From contig NZ_LR130759.1 in NCBI RefSeq assembly GCF_900292015.1, positions 5,456,001-5,520,000 of the forward strand: a DNA stretch of 64,000 nt, written 5' to 3'. Within the stretch, counting starts at the first letter, position 1, and each line of letters starts with the position of its first letter. The position numbers and the translations under genes were made by a program. Below, one piece after another: positions 18,701 to 35,034 of this stretch. The notes below the pieces were generated by a model. It saw only the letters and a list, made by a program, of their open reading frames with translations. It did not search any database and was not told where the DNA came from. This DNA comes from Mycobacterium basiliense (GTDB lineage Bacteria; Actinomycetota; Actinomycetes; Mycobacteriales; Mycobacteriaceae).

Positions 18701-21109
18701 CAGCTCACCAAGCGCGATCTGGATCGCGAAGATGGTGACCTGGGTGGTCTCGATGCCGTAGTCCTGCGAGTCGTCCAGGATCAGTTCCAGCACCGAGTAC
18801 CCCAGCTCATCCTGGACCAGCGCGTCTACCCTCTCGATCCACTCGGCAAACACCGGGTTGCGCAGGTAGAGGCTCTTGCCCATCTTGCGGTGCTGGGCGC
18901 CGAACCCGGCCAGCACCCAGACCGGACCGTTGGTCACCGGCCCGTCGACGCTAAACACGTTCGGTCGCTGCTTGCCCTCGGCGACCGCCCGCAGGCCTTT
19001 GATGGCTTCTTCGTGATCATGGGCCAGCACCACCGCACGGGAGCGGCCGTGGTTGCGGCGCGACAGCGACCGCCCGATCGACTCCAGCGACGCGGCCTGG
19101 CCTTCCGGCGTCTCCATCCAGTCCGCCAGCTCGGCGGCCGCGGCCTTCTTGCGCGAGGTCAAAAACGCCGACACCGCCAGCGGAATCAACGCGGGCTTGA
19201 CACCCTCTTCAGCCTCTTGGGCCGCAAGCTCTTGCAGCGCAGCTTCCTTGAGCCGCAGCGCTTCGTCGGTCACGCCCGGCAGTTCGGGCTCGGCCTCTTC
19301 GATGCCGGGTGCGTCGGTGATGATTTCGCCGTACTCGTCGAACCGCAGCGCGTGGCTTTCCAGCGCGACGGTCTCGGCCGCGTCGGCGTCCGCCGCCGCA
19401 GCGGGCTGGGACTGCGGCTCACGCGCTTCCTTTTCCACCACGTCACGGGGTAGGACCTCGCGCACCACTAGGTGCGCGTTGGCGCCGCCAAAACCGAAGC
19501 TGGAAACACCGGCCAGGGCGTAGCCGCCGTAGCGCGGCCAGTCCGTGGCGGTGTCGACCACCTTCAGGCGCATCGCGTCGAAGTCGATGTAGGGGCTCGG
19601 CCCAGCGAAGTTGATCGACGGTGGCAGCTTGTTGTGCTGCAGCGCCAAAACCACCTTGGCCATGCTGGCCGCGCCGGCGGCGGACTCCAGGTGGCCGACG
19701 TTGGTCTTGACCGCGCCCAGCAACGCCGGCCGGTCGGCGGGACGTCCCCGGCCGACGACGCGGCCCAGCGCCTCGGCCTCGATCGGGTCGCCGAGGATGG
19801 TGCCGGTGCCGTGCGCCTCGACGTAGTCGACGTTGCGCGGATCGATGCCGGCGTCCTTGTAGGCCCTGCGCAGCACGTCCGCTTGTGCGTCCTGGTTGGG
19901 CGCGATCAGACCGTTGGACCGCCCGTCATGGTTGACCGCGCTGCCGGCGATCACCGCCAGGATCTGGTCACCGTCGCGGCGGGCGTCGTCGACACGCTTG
20001 AGCACCAGCATGCCGCCGCCTTCGGAGCGGGTATAGCCGTCGGCGTCCGACGAGAACGACTTGATCCGGCCATCGGGAGCCAGAACCGCGCCAATCTCGT
20101 CGAAACCGAGCGTCACCATCGGCGTGATCAGCGCGTTCACCCCGCCGGCGAGGACGACGTCGGCCTCCCCGTTGCGCAGCGCCTGCACGCCCTGGTGCAT
20201 GGCGACTAGCGAACTCGAGCATGCGGTGTCGACGGTGACCGAGGGCCCCCGGAAGTCATAGAAGTACGACACCCGGTTGGCGATGATCGAGCTGCTGGTA
20301 CCGGTGATGGCGTACGGGTGCGCGACCGTCGGATCGGAAACGGCCAGGAAACTGTAGTCGTTGGTGGAGCTGCCGACGTACACACCGACCGACTGACCCC
20401 GCAGGCTCGAGGCCGGGATACGGGCGTGCTCGAGCGCCTCCCAGGTCAGTTCCAGCGCCATCCGCTGCTGCGGGTCGATGTTGTCGGCTTCGGTCTTGGC
20501 GACCGCGAAGAACTCGGAGTCAAAGCCCTTGATGTCCTTCAGGTAGCCGCCGCGGGTCCGGGCGCTCGCGACCCGCGCGGCCAGCCGTGGCTCTTCGAGG
20601 AATTCCGACCAGCGGCCCTCGGGCAGATCGGTGATGGCGTCGCGGCCTTCCAGCAGCGCCTGCCAAGTCTGGTCGGGAGTCTCCATGTCGCCCGGGAAAC
20701 GGGTGGACAGGCCCACGATTGCGATGTCGACGCGCTCGGCAGGGCCGGTGCGCGACCAGTCCATGTCGTCGACGCCCGCAGTGTCGATCTCCGGCTCACC
20801 CTCGATGATCCGAGTGGCCAGCGACTCGATGGTTGGATGCTGGAAGGCCACCGCGACCGACAAGGTGACACCGGTCATGTCCTCGATGTCGGCGGCCATC
20901 GCCACGGCATCGCGCGACGACAGGCCCAACTCCACCATCGGCACCGACTCATCGATCGAGTCCGGTGACTTTCCGACGGCATTGCCCACCCAGTTGCGCA
21001 GCCACTGCCGCATCTCGGGGACCGTCATGTCGCTCTTGTTGGCGGGCGGGGTGCCGGGCTGGTCGGTTCGCGGGTCCTCGTTCGATTGGGGTGCGTCTAA
21101 ATCAGACAT
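15770..21109 (-). CDS. pks13: Polyketide synthase Pks13, mycolic acid condensase
   Basis: 1,779 residues, about 46 longer than M. tuberculosis Pks13. Domain order is ACP1 (phosphopantetheine Ser65 in LGLSSRD), ketosynthase (Cys297 in DTACSSS, His433 in EAHGTGT, His473 in NVGHLES), acyltransferase (Ser817 in GQSLGEA), ACP2 (Ser1282 in LGLDSLM) and thioesterase (Ser1579 in GWSLGG, with Asp1606 and His1745 completing the triad by alignment to the known enzyme). It condenses a meromycolyl chain from FadAAL32 loading with the carboxylated alpha chain and transfers the product to trehalose. The extra length lies mainly in the N-terminus and in a Pro/Ala/Ser-rich linker at about 1351-1417. It lies 20 bp downstream of fadD32 and overlaps accD4. 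Cytoplasmic, essential in known mycobacteria. Confidence 0.98.
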   Translation of the reverse strand: MSDLDAPQSNEDPRTDQPGTPPANKSDMTVPEMRQWLRNWVGNAVGKSPDSIDESVPMVELGLSSRDAVAMAADIEDMTGVTLSVAVAFQHPTIESLATRIIEGEPEIDTAGVDDMDWSRTGPAERVDIAIVGLSTRFPGDMETPDQTWQALLEGRDAITDLPEGRWSEFLEEPRLAARVASARTRGGYLKDIKGFDSEFFAVAKTEADNIDPQQRMALELTWEALEHARIPASSLRGQSVGVYVGSSTNDYSFLAVSDPTVAHPYAITGTSSSIIANRVSYFYDFRGPSVTVDTACSSSLVAMHQGVQALRNGEADVVLAGGVNALITPMVTLGFDEIGAVLAPDGRIKSFSSDADGYTRSEGGGMLVLKRVDDARRDGDQILAVIAGSAVNHDGRSNGLIAPNQDAQADVLRRAYKDAGIDPRNVDYVEAHGTGTILGDPIEAEALGRVVGRGRPADRPALLGAVKTNVGHLESAAGAASMAKVVLALQHNKLPPSINFAGPSPYIDFDAMRLKVVDTATDWPRYGGYALAGVSSFGFGGANAHLVVREVLPRDVVEKEAREPQSQPAAAADADAAETVALESHALRFDEYGEIITDAPGIEEAEPELPGVTDEALRLKEAALQELAAQEAEEGVKPALIPLAVSAFLTSRKKAAAAELADWMETPEGQAASLESIGRSLSRRNHGRSRAVVLAHDHEEAIKGLRAVAEGKQRPNVFSVDGPVTNGPVWVLAGFGAQHRKMGKSLYLRNPVFAEWIERVDALVQDELGYSVLELILDDSQDYGIETTQVTIFAIQIALGELLKHHGAKPAAVVGQSLGEAACAYFAGGLSLRDATRTICSRSHLMGEGEAMLFGEYIRLMALVEYSADEIKTVFSDFPDLEVCVYAAPSQTVIGGPPEQVDAIIARAESEGKFARKFQTKGASHTQQMDPLLGELSAELQGIKPMSPTAGIYSTVHEGTYIKPGSEPIHDVDYWKKGLRHSVYFTHGIRNAVDSGHTTFLELAPNPVALMQVGLTTAAAGLHDAQLIPTLARKQDEVESITSTLAQLYVHGHDLDIWTLFSRASGPDDYANVPPTRFKRKEHWLPAHFSGDASVIMPGNHVALPDGRHVWEYSPRDGNTDLAALVRAAAVQVLSDAQLTAAEQRAVPGDGARLVTTMTRHPGGAAVQVHARIDESFTLVYDALVARAGQDSVLPAAVGAGMAVVAPAEGTGAPEAPAEAPDAETLSDSLTNRYLPSDVGRWSPDSGETIADRLGLIVGSAMGYEPEDLPWEVPLIELGLDSLMAVRIKNRVEYDFDLPPIQLTAVRDANLYNVEKLIEYAVEHRDEVEQLHEHQKTQTAEEIARAQAELMHGTAGSHTPAAPEEPAPTPPPSSPASDAPIPPPPTDPSGPAGNGQPNLAGVAEALSQETVAKALNSDVPPRDAAERVTFATWAIVTGKSPGGIFNPLPKLDADQAAKMAQRLSERAEGPISAEDVLTSQNIEALAEKVRGYLEAGTIDGFVRTLRARPEGSTKPPVFVFHPAGGSTVVYEPLLNRLPADTPMYGFERVEGSIEERAEAYVPKLIEMQGDGPYILVGWSLGGVLAYACAIGLKRAGKDVRFVGLIDAVRAGEEIPQTKEEIRKRWDRYARFAEKTFNVTVPEIPYEQLEELDDEGQVRFVLDAVSQSGVQIPAGIIEHQRTSYLDNRAIDTAQIQPFDGHVTLYMADRYHDDAIMFEPRYAVRQPDGGWGEYVSDLEVVPIGGEHIQAIDEPIIAKVGEHMSRALDAIQAEPTSEVGK

Positions 21110-21129
21110 GGGTACCTTTAGCTCTGGTC

Positions 21130-23019
<1,890 letters not shown>

Positions 23020-23048
23020 GCCGCCCTCTCCTGTCACAACACTGCTCG

Positions 23049-23092
23049 GTCGGCTACGCCGACAGGGTTCAATTTCGGTCGGCTTTGCCGAC
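23049..23092. promoter_or_regulatory. Tandem palindromes in fadD32 leader
   Basis: GTCGGC-TAC-GCCGAC (23049-23063) and GTCGGC-TTT-GCCGAC (23078-23092) are two perfect 6-bp inverted repeats 29 bp apart, 30 to 73 bp upstream of the fadD32 start. They may be operator sites or leader hairpins. An AT-rich stretch further upstream with CTTAATGTTAAG (23210-23221) may hold the promoter. Confidence 0.45.
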
Positions 23093-23316
23093 GGCTACAT
23101 CTGTTACACCTGTGCGCGGACCAGCCCCCGAGCGGCGCACGCGAGCGAAGGCGCACCGCTCGTAGCCAGCTTCGACCCGACGGGGCCATCCACATGCTCT
23201 TAAATTTCTCTTAATGTTAAGGGCCCGGGCGCGACAGACCAAATCACAAGGTACCGCTGATCGTGCCCACTATCGGGGCACTCGCGGCTGTGTCCCGCGG
23301 CTGACTGGGTGAACCG

Positions 23317-24330
23317 TCATCCATGCTTGGGGTGCGGCGCCTTATCAATGAGGCCGCGGACCCAGTTCAGGGTCCAATCGGTCGCCGGTTCCCCGTCCGA
23401 ACTCCAGAAATCCGGCGTGGCATACATCGCATGGACGGGCTGGCCGGCGCCGCCGGCCAGGGTGTTCAGCGTGGTCGGCAGGTTGGCGGGGCTGAACGCC
23501 TCTTTCGGGGCCGCGCAGATCAAGTCGCCCTCGGCGCAGATCTCGTTGGTCCGGGCATCGAGCGCACCGAACCCGCCCGGTCGCGGGCCCGTCATCGTCA
23601 AGCCCAGCCCGGAGAGCACCGGTACCTCATGCAGGGTGATCTCGGCGCCCTCTCCCGGTGGGCTGGGCGGGATGTCGTTGCCCACTCCCGGCTGGCGGCG
23701 ACCATCGGCAATCAACGTCACGCCCAGCACCAGGTCGTCGTCGACGGGCCCACGCCCATTGCCGATGTCGCTCGCCACATCTCCGGCGATCACCGCCCCC
23801 TGCGAGAACCCGACCACGACGTAGCTCGTCAACGGGCACTTGTTGTTCATGTCCGTCATCGCCTGGACCATCGCGCGGGTGCCTTCCGCGCGGCTGTCGT
23901 TGTAGGACATCTGACCGTCGGCGCTCAGCGGATTATGAAACTGCGCGGTGTAGGGCACCGTGAACGTCTGCACCCGCGATTCGGGGAACTGCTGGGCGAT
24001 GGGGCCGGTCACTTTGAGCAGCAACGCCTTCGGAAACTGCACCGGGTTCAGCGGGTCGTCCTGCGGTGACGATTCCCAGGTGCCGGGAACGGCAATCAAC
24101 TGCACGTCCGGGCACGACGCGTCCTGGAAGGCCGGTCGCGGCTTGCGTGGATGTGACGTGGTGGGACCCGAAGGCAGAATGCCGGGCGGCACCGCGCTGG
24201 GCGGGCTATCGGAGTGGCGCAACAGAATCACCCCGGCCACGATGACCAAAGCCACGACGGCCGCCATCGCGCCGGCCGCCGTCCAGGCAAGGATTCGGTG
24301 GCGCCGTCTGCGCCGGGAATTCGAGGCCAT
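23317..24330 (-). CDS. Cutinase-like serine hydrolase (Rv3802c homologue)
   Basis: 337 residues, close to the 336 of M. tuberculosis Rv3802c. A basic N-terminus with a membrane segment at about 12-37 anchors it at the outer face of the plasma membrane. A Pro-rich linker and an alpha/beta hydrolase domain follow. The nucleophile is Ser176 in GFSQG, with Asp269 (AEGDLIC) and His300 (PVHAMY) as triad partners by analogy. The M. tuberculosis enzyme has thioesterase and phospholipase A activity and is tied to mycolate metabolism. It lies upstream of fadD32 on the same strand with a 297-bp gap, so it may have separate transcription. Confidence 0.93.
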   Translation of the reverse strand: MASNSRRRRRHRILAWTAAGAMAAVVALVIVAGVILLRHSDSPPSAVPPGILPSGPTTSHPRKPRPAFQDASCPDVQLIAVPGTWESSPQDDPLNPVQFPKALLLKVTGPIAQQFPESRVQTFTVPYTAQFHNPLSADGQMSYNDSRAEGTRAMVQAMTDMNNKCPLTSYVVVGFSQGAVIAGDVASDIGNGRGPVDDDLVLGVTLIADGRRQPGVGNDIPPSPPGEGAEITLHEVPVLSGLGLTMTGPRPGGFGALDARTNEICAEGDLICAAPKEAFSPANLPTTLNTLAGGAGQPVHAMYATPDFWSSDGEPATDWTLNWVRGLIDKAPHPKHG

Positions 24331-24556
24331 GTCTCCTGCTAGAGAGTCGGTACGTGTCAGTGGGTGTGCGGGCGGCGGCGTCGCGCACGCTCACCACCCG
24401 AGCCACCCGAACTCACCCGCGCCGTGTAGTGACGCGGTGGTACCGCCCTTAGCTGCACCCCATACACGGTACCGGCTCGCCCCAGCGTCCGATCCCGCCC
24501 GCGGCGCCTCAGCATCCGTCGCGCGCGGCCACTACGCCGACCGCACCGTCACCCGG

Positions 24557-25462
24557 TTACCGAATGGCGCCGACGATATCGCCCGACATCGCGCCCAGTT
24601 GCGCCGACCACGAACCCCATCCGTTGTCACCGCCACCGGGAAAATCAAAGTGGCCATTGTGCCCACCGACGTTGCGATATTGCTGGTAGAACGACCGGCT
24701 GCTGCCCATCGCCTCGCCGGCCTGACCGATCATCGCGGCCGGATTGCTGGCCCCGGTGTTGGTCGGACTCCAAACCCACACTCGGGTGTTGTTCTGCGCC
24801 AGCAAGGCCGCATGCACCCACGGGTCGTGCCACTTCCACCGGCCCAACTGTGGGGCGCCCCACATTCCGTTGCCGTCCACGCCACCGAATTGCTGCAGGC
24901 CGGCCAGGATCGCCCCGTTCGACGAGGTACTCGACGGATACAGGAAGCCCGAGAGCGAACCGGCGAAACCGAACCGGTCGGGGTGGAAGGCGGCCAGCGC
25001 CATCGCGGCATAGCCGCCCTGCGCCGCACCTACCGCACCATGGCCACCCGGTGCCAAGCCCTTGTTGGCCGCCAGCCAGTCGGGTAGCTCGCGGGACAGG
25101 AAGGTGTCCCACTGCTTGCTGCCGTCCTGCTCCCAGTCGGTGTACATGCTGTAGGCGCCACCGGCCGGCGCCACCACCGAAATTCCCTTACCGGCCAGGG
25201 TGCCCATCGCATTGCCCGCGGTCACCCAGTTGCTGACCTCGGGGGCAGCGTCGAAAGCATCCAGCAGATACACGGCGTGCGGCCCGCCGCCCAGGAAGGC
25301 CACCGGGATGTCACGGCCCATGGCGCCCGACGGCACCATCAGCGTCTCGTACGGGGCCGCGTTGGCCTTACCGAGGGACCCCGCCGCTACCGTGACACCA
25401 CCCGACGCGATTGACAGCACGGCAATGCAGAGCAGCCGTAGCAGCACCGACAGACCCCTCAT
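24557..25462 (-). CDS. fbpD: MPT51/FbpD, non-catalytic antigen 85 homologue
   Basis: ATG at 25462 with GGAGG five bases upstream gives 301 residues (299 in M. tuberculosis). Signal peptide MRGLSVLLRLLCIAVLS leads to cleavage near KANAAP. The mature protein has the antigen 85 fold (APYETLMVPSGAMGRDIPV, HAVYLLDAF). Where FbpA has the nucleophile motif GLSMAGS, this protein has GAAQGGY, so the catalytic serine is missing, as is known for MPT51. The family member binds fibronectin and is secreted. It lies downstream of fbpA, separated by a strong hairpin. Confidence 0.95.
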   Translation of the reverse strand: MRGLSVLLRLLCIAVLSIASGGVTVAAGSLGKANAAPYETLMVPSGAMGRDIPVAFLGGGPHAVYLLDAFDAAPEVSNWVTAGNAMGTLAGKGISVVAPAGGAYSMYTDWEQDGSKQWDTFLSRELPDWLAANKGLAPGGHGAVGAAQGGYAAMALAAFHPDRFGFAGSLSGFLYPSSTSSNGAILAGLQQFGGVDGNGMWGAPQLGRWKWHDPWVHAALLAQNNTRVWVWSPTNTGASNPAAMIGQAGEAMGSSRSFYQQYRNVGGHNGHFDFPGGGDNGWGSWSAQLGAMSGDIVGAIR

Positions 25463-25565
25463 GTCCACCTCCATCGTGTATCGCTGCGTGCTCACAGCAA
25501 GGCCCGGCCCGCAGGTAGCTAACCACACCGGATACGACGGGATAAAGAGGAGATAACGCCGGAAA

Positions 25566-25607
25566 CGATTGACGGCGGCGACCCCGAAGGGCCGCCGCCG
25601 TCAATCG
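25566..25607 (-). terminator. Strong stem-loop between fbpA and fbpD
   Basis: CGATTGACGGCGGC (25566-25579) and GCCGCCGTCAATCG (25594-25607) form a perfect 14-bp stem with a 14-nt loop, starting 28 bp after the fbpA stop. No strong T-run follows, typical of mycobacterial hairpin terminators. It would reduce read-through from fbpA into fbpD. Confidence 0.75.
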
Positions 25608-25634
25608 CGTGCTTTGGTGACGCCTAGCTATCGT

Positions 25635-27039
<1,405 letters not shown>

Positions 27040-28917
27040 TCACTCCCGGGGCGGCGCCGGTGGCACGTCGGGCACGTCCAGCCCGCACCTGATCAGCTCG
27101 AAGAGCGGAACCCGGTTGATCCGGTACCGGGTGAACTCGAAGGAGTGCAGCACGTTGGAGACAAACCGATGCAAAGTCATCGGCGCCCGTACCGAGTTCA
27201 ACACCGCCTCGGTGGCGGGGCACCGTAGCGCGGCCTCGGCTTGCGCCACCCATTGCGGATCGAGGTAGGCCGGCACACCGGGATACCACTTCACCCAGGG
27301 TCCGTCGGCAATCACCCAGTCCGGGAAGAGGTTCTTGTCGTGACCGATCCGCCCGTGCTTCAGCCGCTCGGTGTGCGCGGCCAGCGGGTTGGCCAGCCCG
27401 ATCTGGTCCAACACCCTGACGTCTAGCCCGACGTTCATGCCAACCATGCCCAAGTTCGTAAAAAACACCGTGTGCTGCGGCTTTTGGCTGGCGGGGATGC
27501 CCGGTGCCGTTCCCGGCCGGATCATCGGCACCAGGTCCCACTGCGTGTAATTGCCAGAGGGCAGCAGCAACGCGCCCTCGGGGGTGTTGTCTATTGCCGT
27601 CAGGATGGCCGCCATTCGCGGGTAGTCCAGGTAGTCGGCGGCGGTCACGGGGTGCGCGTGTCCGGTGGCCTGAGCGTAGAAACGGCGCTCGTCGACGATT
27701 CCTGAGTAGGTGACGTGAGTGGCATCATCGCCCATCCCCGGCGAGTTCGCCGCCCACACTGACCACCCCGCTACGCCCAGCCACAGCAGGCTGACCGCAC
27801 CGGCCAGCCAGTACCCGGTCTCCCGCGAGTAGTCCTTGCCGTCGGGTATGACCACGGGGATCACCGCCACCGGAGCCAGCAAACAAAATAGCGGCGCCAG
27901 CAGCACTCTGCCGTGCATGAAATCGCCGCCTTGTCGAATCCAGTACAGCGCTTGGAGTAGGCCGCTGACGACCATGAACGCCACCACCGCGGCGGGGCTT
28001 TGCACCGCTTTCGCCAGCCGGCCATAGTCCGGCGCCAACACCGGACGCAGGAACGACGGCCGGCGGCGCGCCAGCATCAGCACCAATCCCAACGGCACCA
28101 ACAGCACCACCGGGATCCATAAGGCGTACGGTCGGTTGAAGTTCGAGAGGTAGATCATGCCTTGTGACCACTTGTCGCCGGCGGCGTCCTTGGCCAGAGC
28201 GGTGCCGGGCACCAGCAATGCGTAGTAGCCCATCCGGAAGATCTGGTAGGCGACGGGCAGCAAGCCGCCGGCCACAACGATCAGCGCCCGGCGACGCCAA
28301 TTGCGGGCGGCGATCATCATCATGATCAGCGCCAGCCCGCCGATCAGCGCCAGTTCCGGGCGGACCAGAACGCTGAATCCTGCGACGAACGCCAGCGCAC
28401 CGATGAATGCACGGCCGTGCGGGCGAGCCCGCAGCGGTTGGGACCAGCAGACCATCATCCACCACAGCAACCCGAGATATGCCAGGACCAGACCGCTCTC
28501 GAGGCCGGACGTGGCGAAGTCACGTGCTGGCGGCACCGCGATGTAGACCAACGCCCCGGCGGGCAACATGATGGCGCGGCGACCGCGCAGGCTCGGTGCG
28601 TACAGCCGGCCCGTTCCCAGCATCAGCAGCGCCACGCCCAGCACCGACAGCGTCAAGGCGACGGCCAGCGCCACGTACTCCAGCCGCATTGGCCCACCCA
28701 CCCAGCTGGCGGCATACAGCAGGAAGGTCCACGCCGTCGAGGTGTTCGCCTCCACCCGCTCGCCCATGTTGAACACCGGCCCATTGCCGGCCAGCAGATT
28801 GCGCACCGTGCGCAGCACGATCAGGCCGTCATCGGCGATCCAGCGGCGTTGCCAAGCGCCCCAGCCGAAGAGCGCGGCGACCACCGCCACGCTGATCCAC
28901 AGGCTGACCCGGACCAC
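27040..28917 (-). CDS. aftB: Terminal beta-(1,2)-arabinofuranosyltransferase AftB
   Basis: GTG at 28917 (MVRVSLW) gives 625 residues, close to the 627 of M. tuberculosis AftB; the frame stays open to 29031, overlapping ubiA, so an upstream start is possible. No clear Shine-Dalgarno sequence marks either. About ten membrane helices form a GT-C fold; the catalytic acidic pair is likely in WIADDGLIVLRTVRN near the N-terminus. A periplasmic C-terminal domain contains two cysteines (LRCPAT, IRCGLD). The enzyme caps arabinogalactan with beta-(1,2)-arabinose taken from decaprenyl-phospho-arabinose made by the neighbouring UbiA pathway. Confidence 0.95.
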   Translation of the reverse strand: MVRVSLWISVAVVAALFGWGAWQRRWIADDGLIVLRTVRNLLAGNGPVFNMGERVEANTSTAWTFLLYAASWVGGPMRLEYVALAVALTLSVLGVALLMLGTGRLYAPSLRGRRAIMLPAGALVYIAVPPARDFATSGLESGLVLAYLGLLWWMMVCWSQPLRARPHGRAFIGALAFVAGFSVLVRPELALIGGLALIMMMIAARNWRRRALIVVAGGLLPVAYQIFRMGYYALLVPGTALAKDAAGDKWSQGMIYLSNFNRPYALWIPVVLLVPLGLVLMLARRRPSFLRPVLAPDYGRLAKAVQSPAAVVAFMVVSGLLQALYWIRQGGDFMHGRVLLAPLFCLLAPVAVIPVVIPDGKDYSRETGYWLAGAVSLLWLGVAGWSVWAANSPGMGDDATHVTYSGIVDERRFYAQATGHAHPVTAADYLDYPRMAAILTAIDNTPEGALLLPSGNYTQWDLVPMIRPGTAPGIPASQKPQHTVFFTNLGMVGMNVGLDVRVLDQIGLANPLAAHTERLKHGRIGHDKNLFPDWVIADGPWVKWYPGVPAYLDPQWVAQAEAALRCPATEAVLNSVRAPMTLHRFVSNVLHSFEFTRYRINRVPLFELIRCGLDVPDVPPAPPRE

Positions 28918-29005
28918 CGTGTCGTAAGGAAACAGCGGCCACCTGGCCGGTCGTGGTGCCGGCCGGCGGGCCAGCGCACTGGCCTGCAACACCTTGAGTT
29001 TGGAG

Positions 29006-29914
29006 CTAGCTGAAGGCAACAGCGGCCCCAACTGTTCCTATCCATGCCAGTGCCAGCAGCTGCAGGACGCGGTCCCGCAGCGCAATCTCTTCGGGCTCTC
29101 CGGCGAGCCCGCCGTCGACGTCGACCGCGTAACGCAGGATCGCGATGGTGAACGGCACCATCGACACCGCAAACCACGACCCCGAGTAGCGGTCCCGCTC
29201 GAACGCCCACAGCCCGTAGCACACCACCACCGCCGTGGCCGATAGCGTCCAGACAAACCGCAGGTAGGTGCTGGTATAGCTTTCCAGCGACTTGCGGATC
29301 GCGGCGCCGGTGCGCTCGGCCAGTTGCAGCTCCGCATAGCGCTTACCGGCCACCATGAACAACGACCCGAAAGCCGCCGTCAACAAGAACCACTGCGACA
29401 GCGGAATATCGGTGGCCGCGCCGCCGGCGATGGCGCGGATCAGATACGCCGACGACACGATGCAGATGTCGATTACCGCTTGATGCTTGAGGCCGAAGCA
29501 GTACCCCAGTTGCATGACCAGGTAGACGGCCATCACCAACGCCAGATTCGGGGTCAGCCACCACGCAATGCCCAGCGAGGCCACAGCCAACACCGCCGAC
29601 AATGCATAGGCCAGCCATTCGGGCACCACTCCAGCTGCGATCGGGCGAAACCTCTTGGTGGGATGCTCGCGATCGGCCTCAACGTCGCGCACGTCGTTGA
29701 TCAGGTACACCGCCGAGGCCGCCAGGCTGAACACCGCGAAGGCCACCGAAACCTTGGTCAGCACCTCGAAGTAGTCGTAGCGGACGCCGCGGCCCGCCGC
29801 GGCCACCGGCGCCGCCAGCACGAGCACGTTTTTCACCCACTGCCGCGGGCGCATGGCTTTGATCACGCCGGCGACCAGGTTCGTCGGAGGGCCGATCACC
29901 ACGTCTTCACTCAT
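29006..29914 (-). CDS. ubiA: Decaprenyl-phosphate phosphoribosyltransferase UbiA (DPPR synthase)
   Basis: 302 residues, equal to Rv3806c. UbiA-type prenyltransferase fold with about nine membrane helices and the Asp-rich motif NDVRDVEADREHPTKRFRP. It transfers 5-phosphoribose from PRPP to decaprenyl phosphate, the first step towards decaprenyl-phospho-arabinose. The ATG overlaps the stop of the upstream PAP2 gene as ATGA, indicating translational coupling. Changes in this gene contribute to ethambutol resistance in M. tuberculosis. Confidence 0.96.
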   Translation of the reverse strand: MSEDVVIGPPTNLVAGVIKAMRPRQWVKNVLVLAAPVAAAGRGVRYDYFEVLTKVSVAFAVFSLAASAVYLINDVRDVEADREHPTKRFRPIAAGVVPEWLAYALSAVLAVASLGIAWWLTPNLALVMAVYLVMQLGYCFGLKHQAVIDICIVSSAYLIRAIAGGAATDIPLSQWFLLTAAFGSLFMVAGKRYAELQLAERTGAAIRKSLESYTSTYLRFVWTLSATAVVVCYGLWAFERDRYSGSWFAVSMVPFTIAILRYAVDVDGGLAGEPEEIALRDRVLQLLALAWIGTVGAAVAFS

Positions 29915-30478
29915 ACCGACATACCTCTTGTCGAGCCCCTCTTATCCAGCCTTTTTGTCCAGCCCGCGTCGAGTCGGGCCGCAGCGGCCGCGACACCGGC
30001 ACCGAGCACCGCACCGGTGGCAACGTCGCTGGGATAGTGCACGCCGAGCAGGATTCGCGACAGCGCCATCGGGGCCACCAGCGCCGCGGCGCCCATTCCG
30101 GTGGGCAGCCCGGACGCCCTGCTCATCAGAATGGCCGCAGCCGTGGTTGAGGTGGCGTGCGCCGACGGGAAGCTCAATTGACTGGGCGTGCCGACGTTGA
30201 CCTCGACGGCCGGATGATGCGGCCGCTTTCGTCGCACCAGCCGTTTGACCAGTACGGCGGCCGCATGCGCGGCGAAGGCACCCAGCCCGGTGACCACCCA
30301 TTCGCGGCGCCGCCGCGGCGAGAAGATCGCACCAAGCGCGGCCACCGCCACCCAGCCGATGCTGTGCTCGCCAAAGTGGGAAAGCCCTTGTGCCGTGGCC
30401 AGTACCCCCGGGCGGTCGGCCAGCGCCGACTGAACGGCCACTATCGCGGCAACCTCGCCGCGCGGCGGCGCTGCCGGG

Positions 30479-30486
<8 letters not shown>
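29911..30486 (-). CDS. PAP2-family phosphatase (Rv3807c homologue)
   Basis: Start ATG 30486 overlaps the glfT2 stop by 8 nt and the stop overlaps ubiA by 4 nt; 191 residues. PAP2 phosphatase motifs are present: KRLVRRKRP (about 81-89), PSAH (107-110) and SRILLGVHYPSD (143-154). It is proposed to dephosphorylate decaprenyl-phosphoryl-5-phosphoribose made by UbiA. The context between glfT2 and ubiA supports that role. A much longer frame reaching 30771 runs inside glfT2 and is not credible. Confidence 0.93.
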
Positions 30487-33732
<3,246 letters not shown>

Positions 33733-33872
33733 TCACGATTCGATATAACCACGCTAGTCACACAAGCCTCACTCGTACCATCGAGCGTGTGGGTTTATTG
33801 CCGTCGACGACGGACGCAACGAACCGACGCAACGCGCAGTCCTTTTGAGTAGTCCAGATTGAGGAGACTTCC

Positions 33873-34862
33873 GTGCCGAATCGACGCCGACGCAAGCTCT
33901 CTACAGCCATGAGCGCGGTCGCCGCCCTGGCAGTTGCGAGTCCATGTGCATACTTTCTTGTCTACGAATCGACCGAAGACGCCAAACCGACCGAGCACCA
34001 CGACTTTGTGCGTGCGGCCAGTGTGGCCGACCTGCCCACCGAGCTGATGACGGCCCTATCGCAGGGATTGTCGTCCTTTGGGATCAACCTGCCGCCGGTG
34101 CCGAGCCTGACCGGCAGTGGCGCCACGGGCATGACCAGCCCGGGACTGACCGGTCCGGGACTCTATGACCCCGGCCTCGCCGGTCCGGGTCTGACCAGTC
34201 CGGGTCTGACCAGTCCGGGTCTGACCAGTCCGGGTCTGACCAGTCCGGGCCTGACCAGTCCGGGCCTGACCAGTCCGGGCCTGACTACACCCGGACTGAC
34301 ACCCTCGACGCCAGGATCGCTGGCCCTGCCTGGCACCACAATCTCGCCGACGCCGGGAGCCGGAGTCAACCCGGCACTGACCAGCCCGACCGGGCTGGCG
34401 CCGGGCCTGACCAGTCCGACGGGCCTGGATCCCGCACTCGGGGGCGCCAACGAGATTCCCATCACGACCCCGGCCGCACTGGACCCGGGAGCCGACGGCA
34501 CCTATCCGATTCTGGGTGATCCGACCCTTGGCTACGGGCCCGCGACCAGCCCGATCGGCTCCGGCGCCGGCACCGGCCTGGGGAGCACCGGCGGTGGGGG
34601 CGGACTCCTCAACGACGTGATGCAGGCCGCGAATCAGTTGGGCGCCGGCCAGGCGATCGACTTGCTCAAGGGCGTGCTGATGCCCTCGATCATGCAAGCC
34701 GTGCAGAGCGGCGGCGCGGCCGCACCGGCAGCCGCCACCCCCGAGTTGCCTGCGGTGCCCGCGGTGCCCGCGGTACCGGCCGCACCGGCGGCGGCGGCCC
34801 CAGTGGCTGCCGCACCGGCGGCCGCCGCACCGGCCGCCGCGGCAGCGGTGCCGCCGGTCTAA
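33873..34862 (+). CDS. erp: Exported repetitive protein Erp (PirG)
   Basis: GTG start with GAGGAGA upstream; 329 residues, longer than the 284 I recall for M. tuberculosis. An N-terminal signal sequence (RRRRKLSTAMSAVAALAVAS) leads to a folded segment, then a central Pro-Gly-Leu-Thr-Ser repeat tract (six perfect PGLTS units plus variants), then PALTSPTG-type repeats. The C-terminus is Pro/Ala-rich and hydrophobic and ends in VPPV. Erp is a surface-exposed virulence factor that differs between species in repeat number. It is divergent from glf across 290 bp. Confidence 0.95.
   Translation: MPNRRRRKLSTAMSAVAALAVASPCAYFLVYESTEDAKPTEHHDFVRAASVADLPTELMTALSQGLSSFGINLPPVPSLTGSGATGMTSPGLTGPGLYDPGLAGPGLTSPGLTSPGLTSPGLTSPGLTSPGLTSPGLTTPGLTPSTPGSLALPGTTISPTPGAGVNPALTSPTGLAPGLTSPTGLDPALGGANEIPITTPAALDPGADGTYPILGDPTLGYGPATSPIGSGAGTGLGSTGGGGGLLNDVMQAANQLGAGQAIDLLKGVLMPSIMQAVQSGGAAAPAAATPELPAVPAVPAVPAAPAAAAPVAAAPAAAAPAAAAAVPPV
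34185..34304 (+). repeat. erp: 15-bp tandem repeats coding PGLTS in erp
   Basis: Six perfect PGLTS units (34185-34274) followed by PGLTT and PGLTP. Unit DNA is ccggg(t/c)ctgaccagt. Tandem repeats of this kind vary in number between mycobacterial species and can change by slippage. Confidence 0.95.
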
Positions 34863-35034
34863 GGCACCCGGCGGCCCAAGGACCTGTCACCCGACGGCAC
34901 CGCAGAGATGCGCTGGACTCGAATCCCCGAAACCCCGCCCAGCCAATCAACCTCTGCGGTGTCGTCGACAAGTTTTCCTGGCAAATACCGTGTCGCCTCA
35001 TCAGAAACATTAGACACACAAGTAACATCGGCTG

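Noticed and set aside
18116..19453. 445-codon plus-strand frame opposite pks13
   Set aside because: Antisense shadow with Arg/His/Gln-rich low-complexity composition.
34185..34304. Possible CRISPR array in the 15-bp repeats
   Set aside because: Units are contiguous with no spacers and code PGLTS of Erp.
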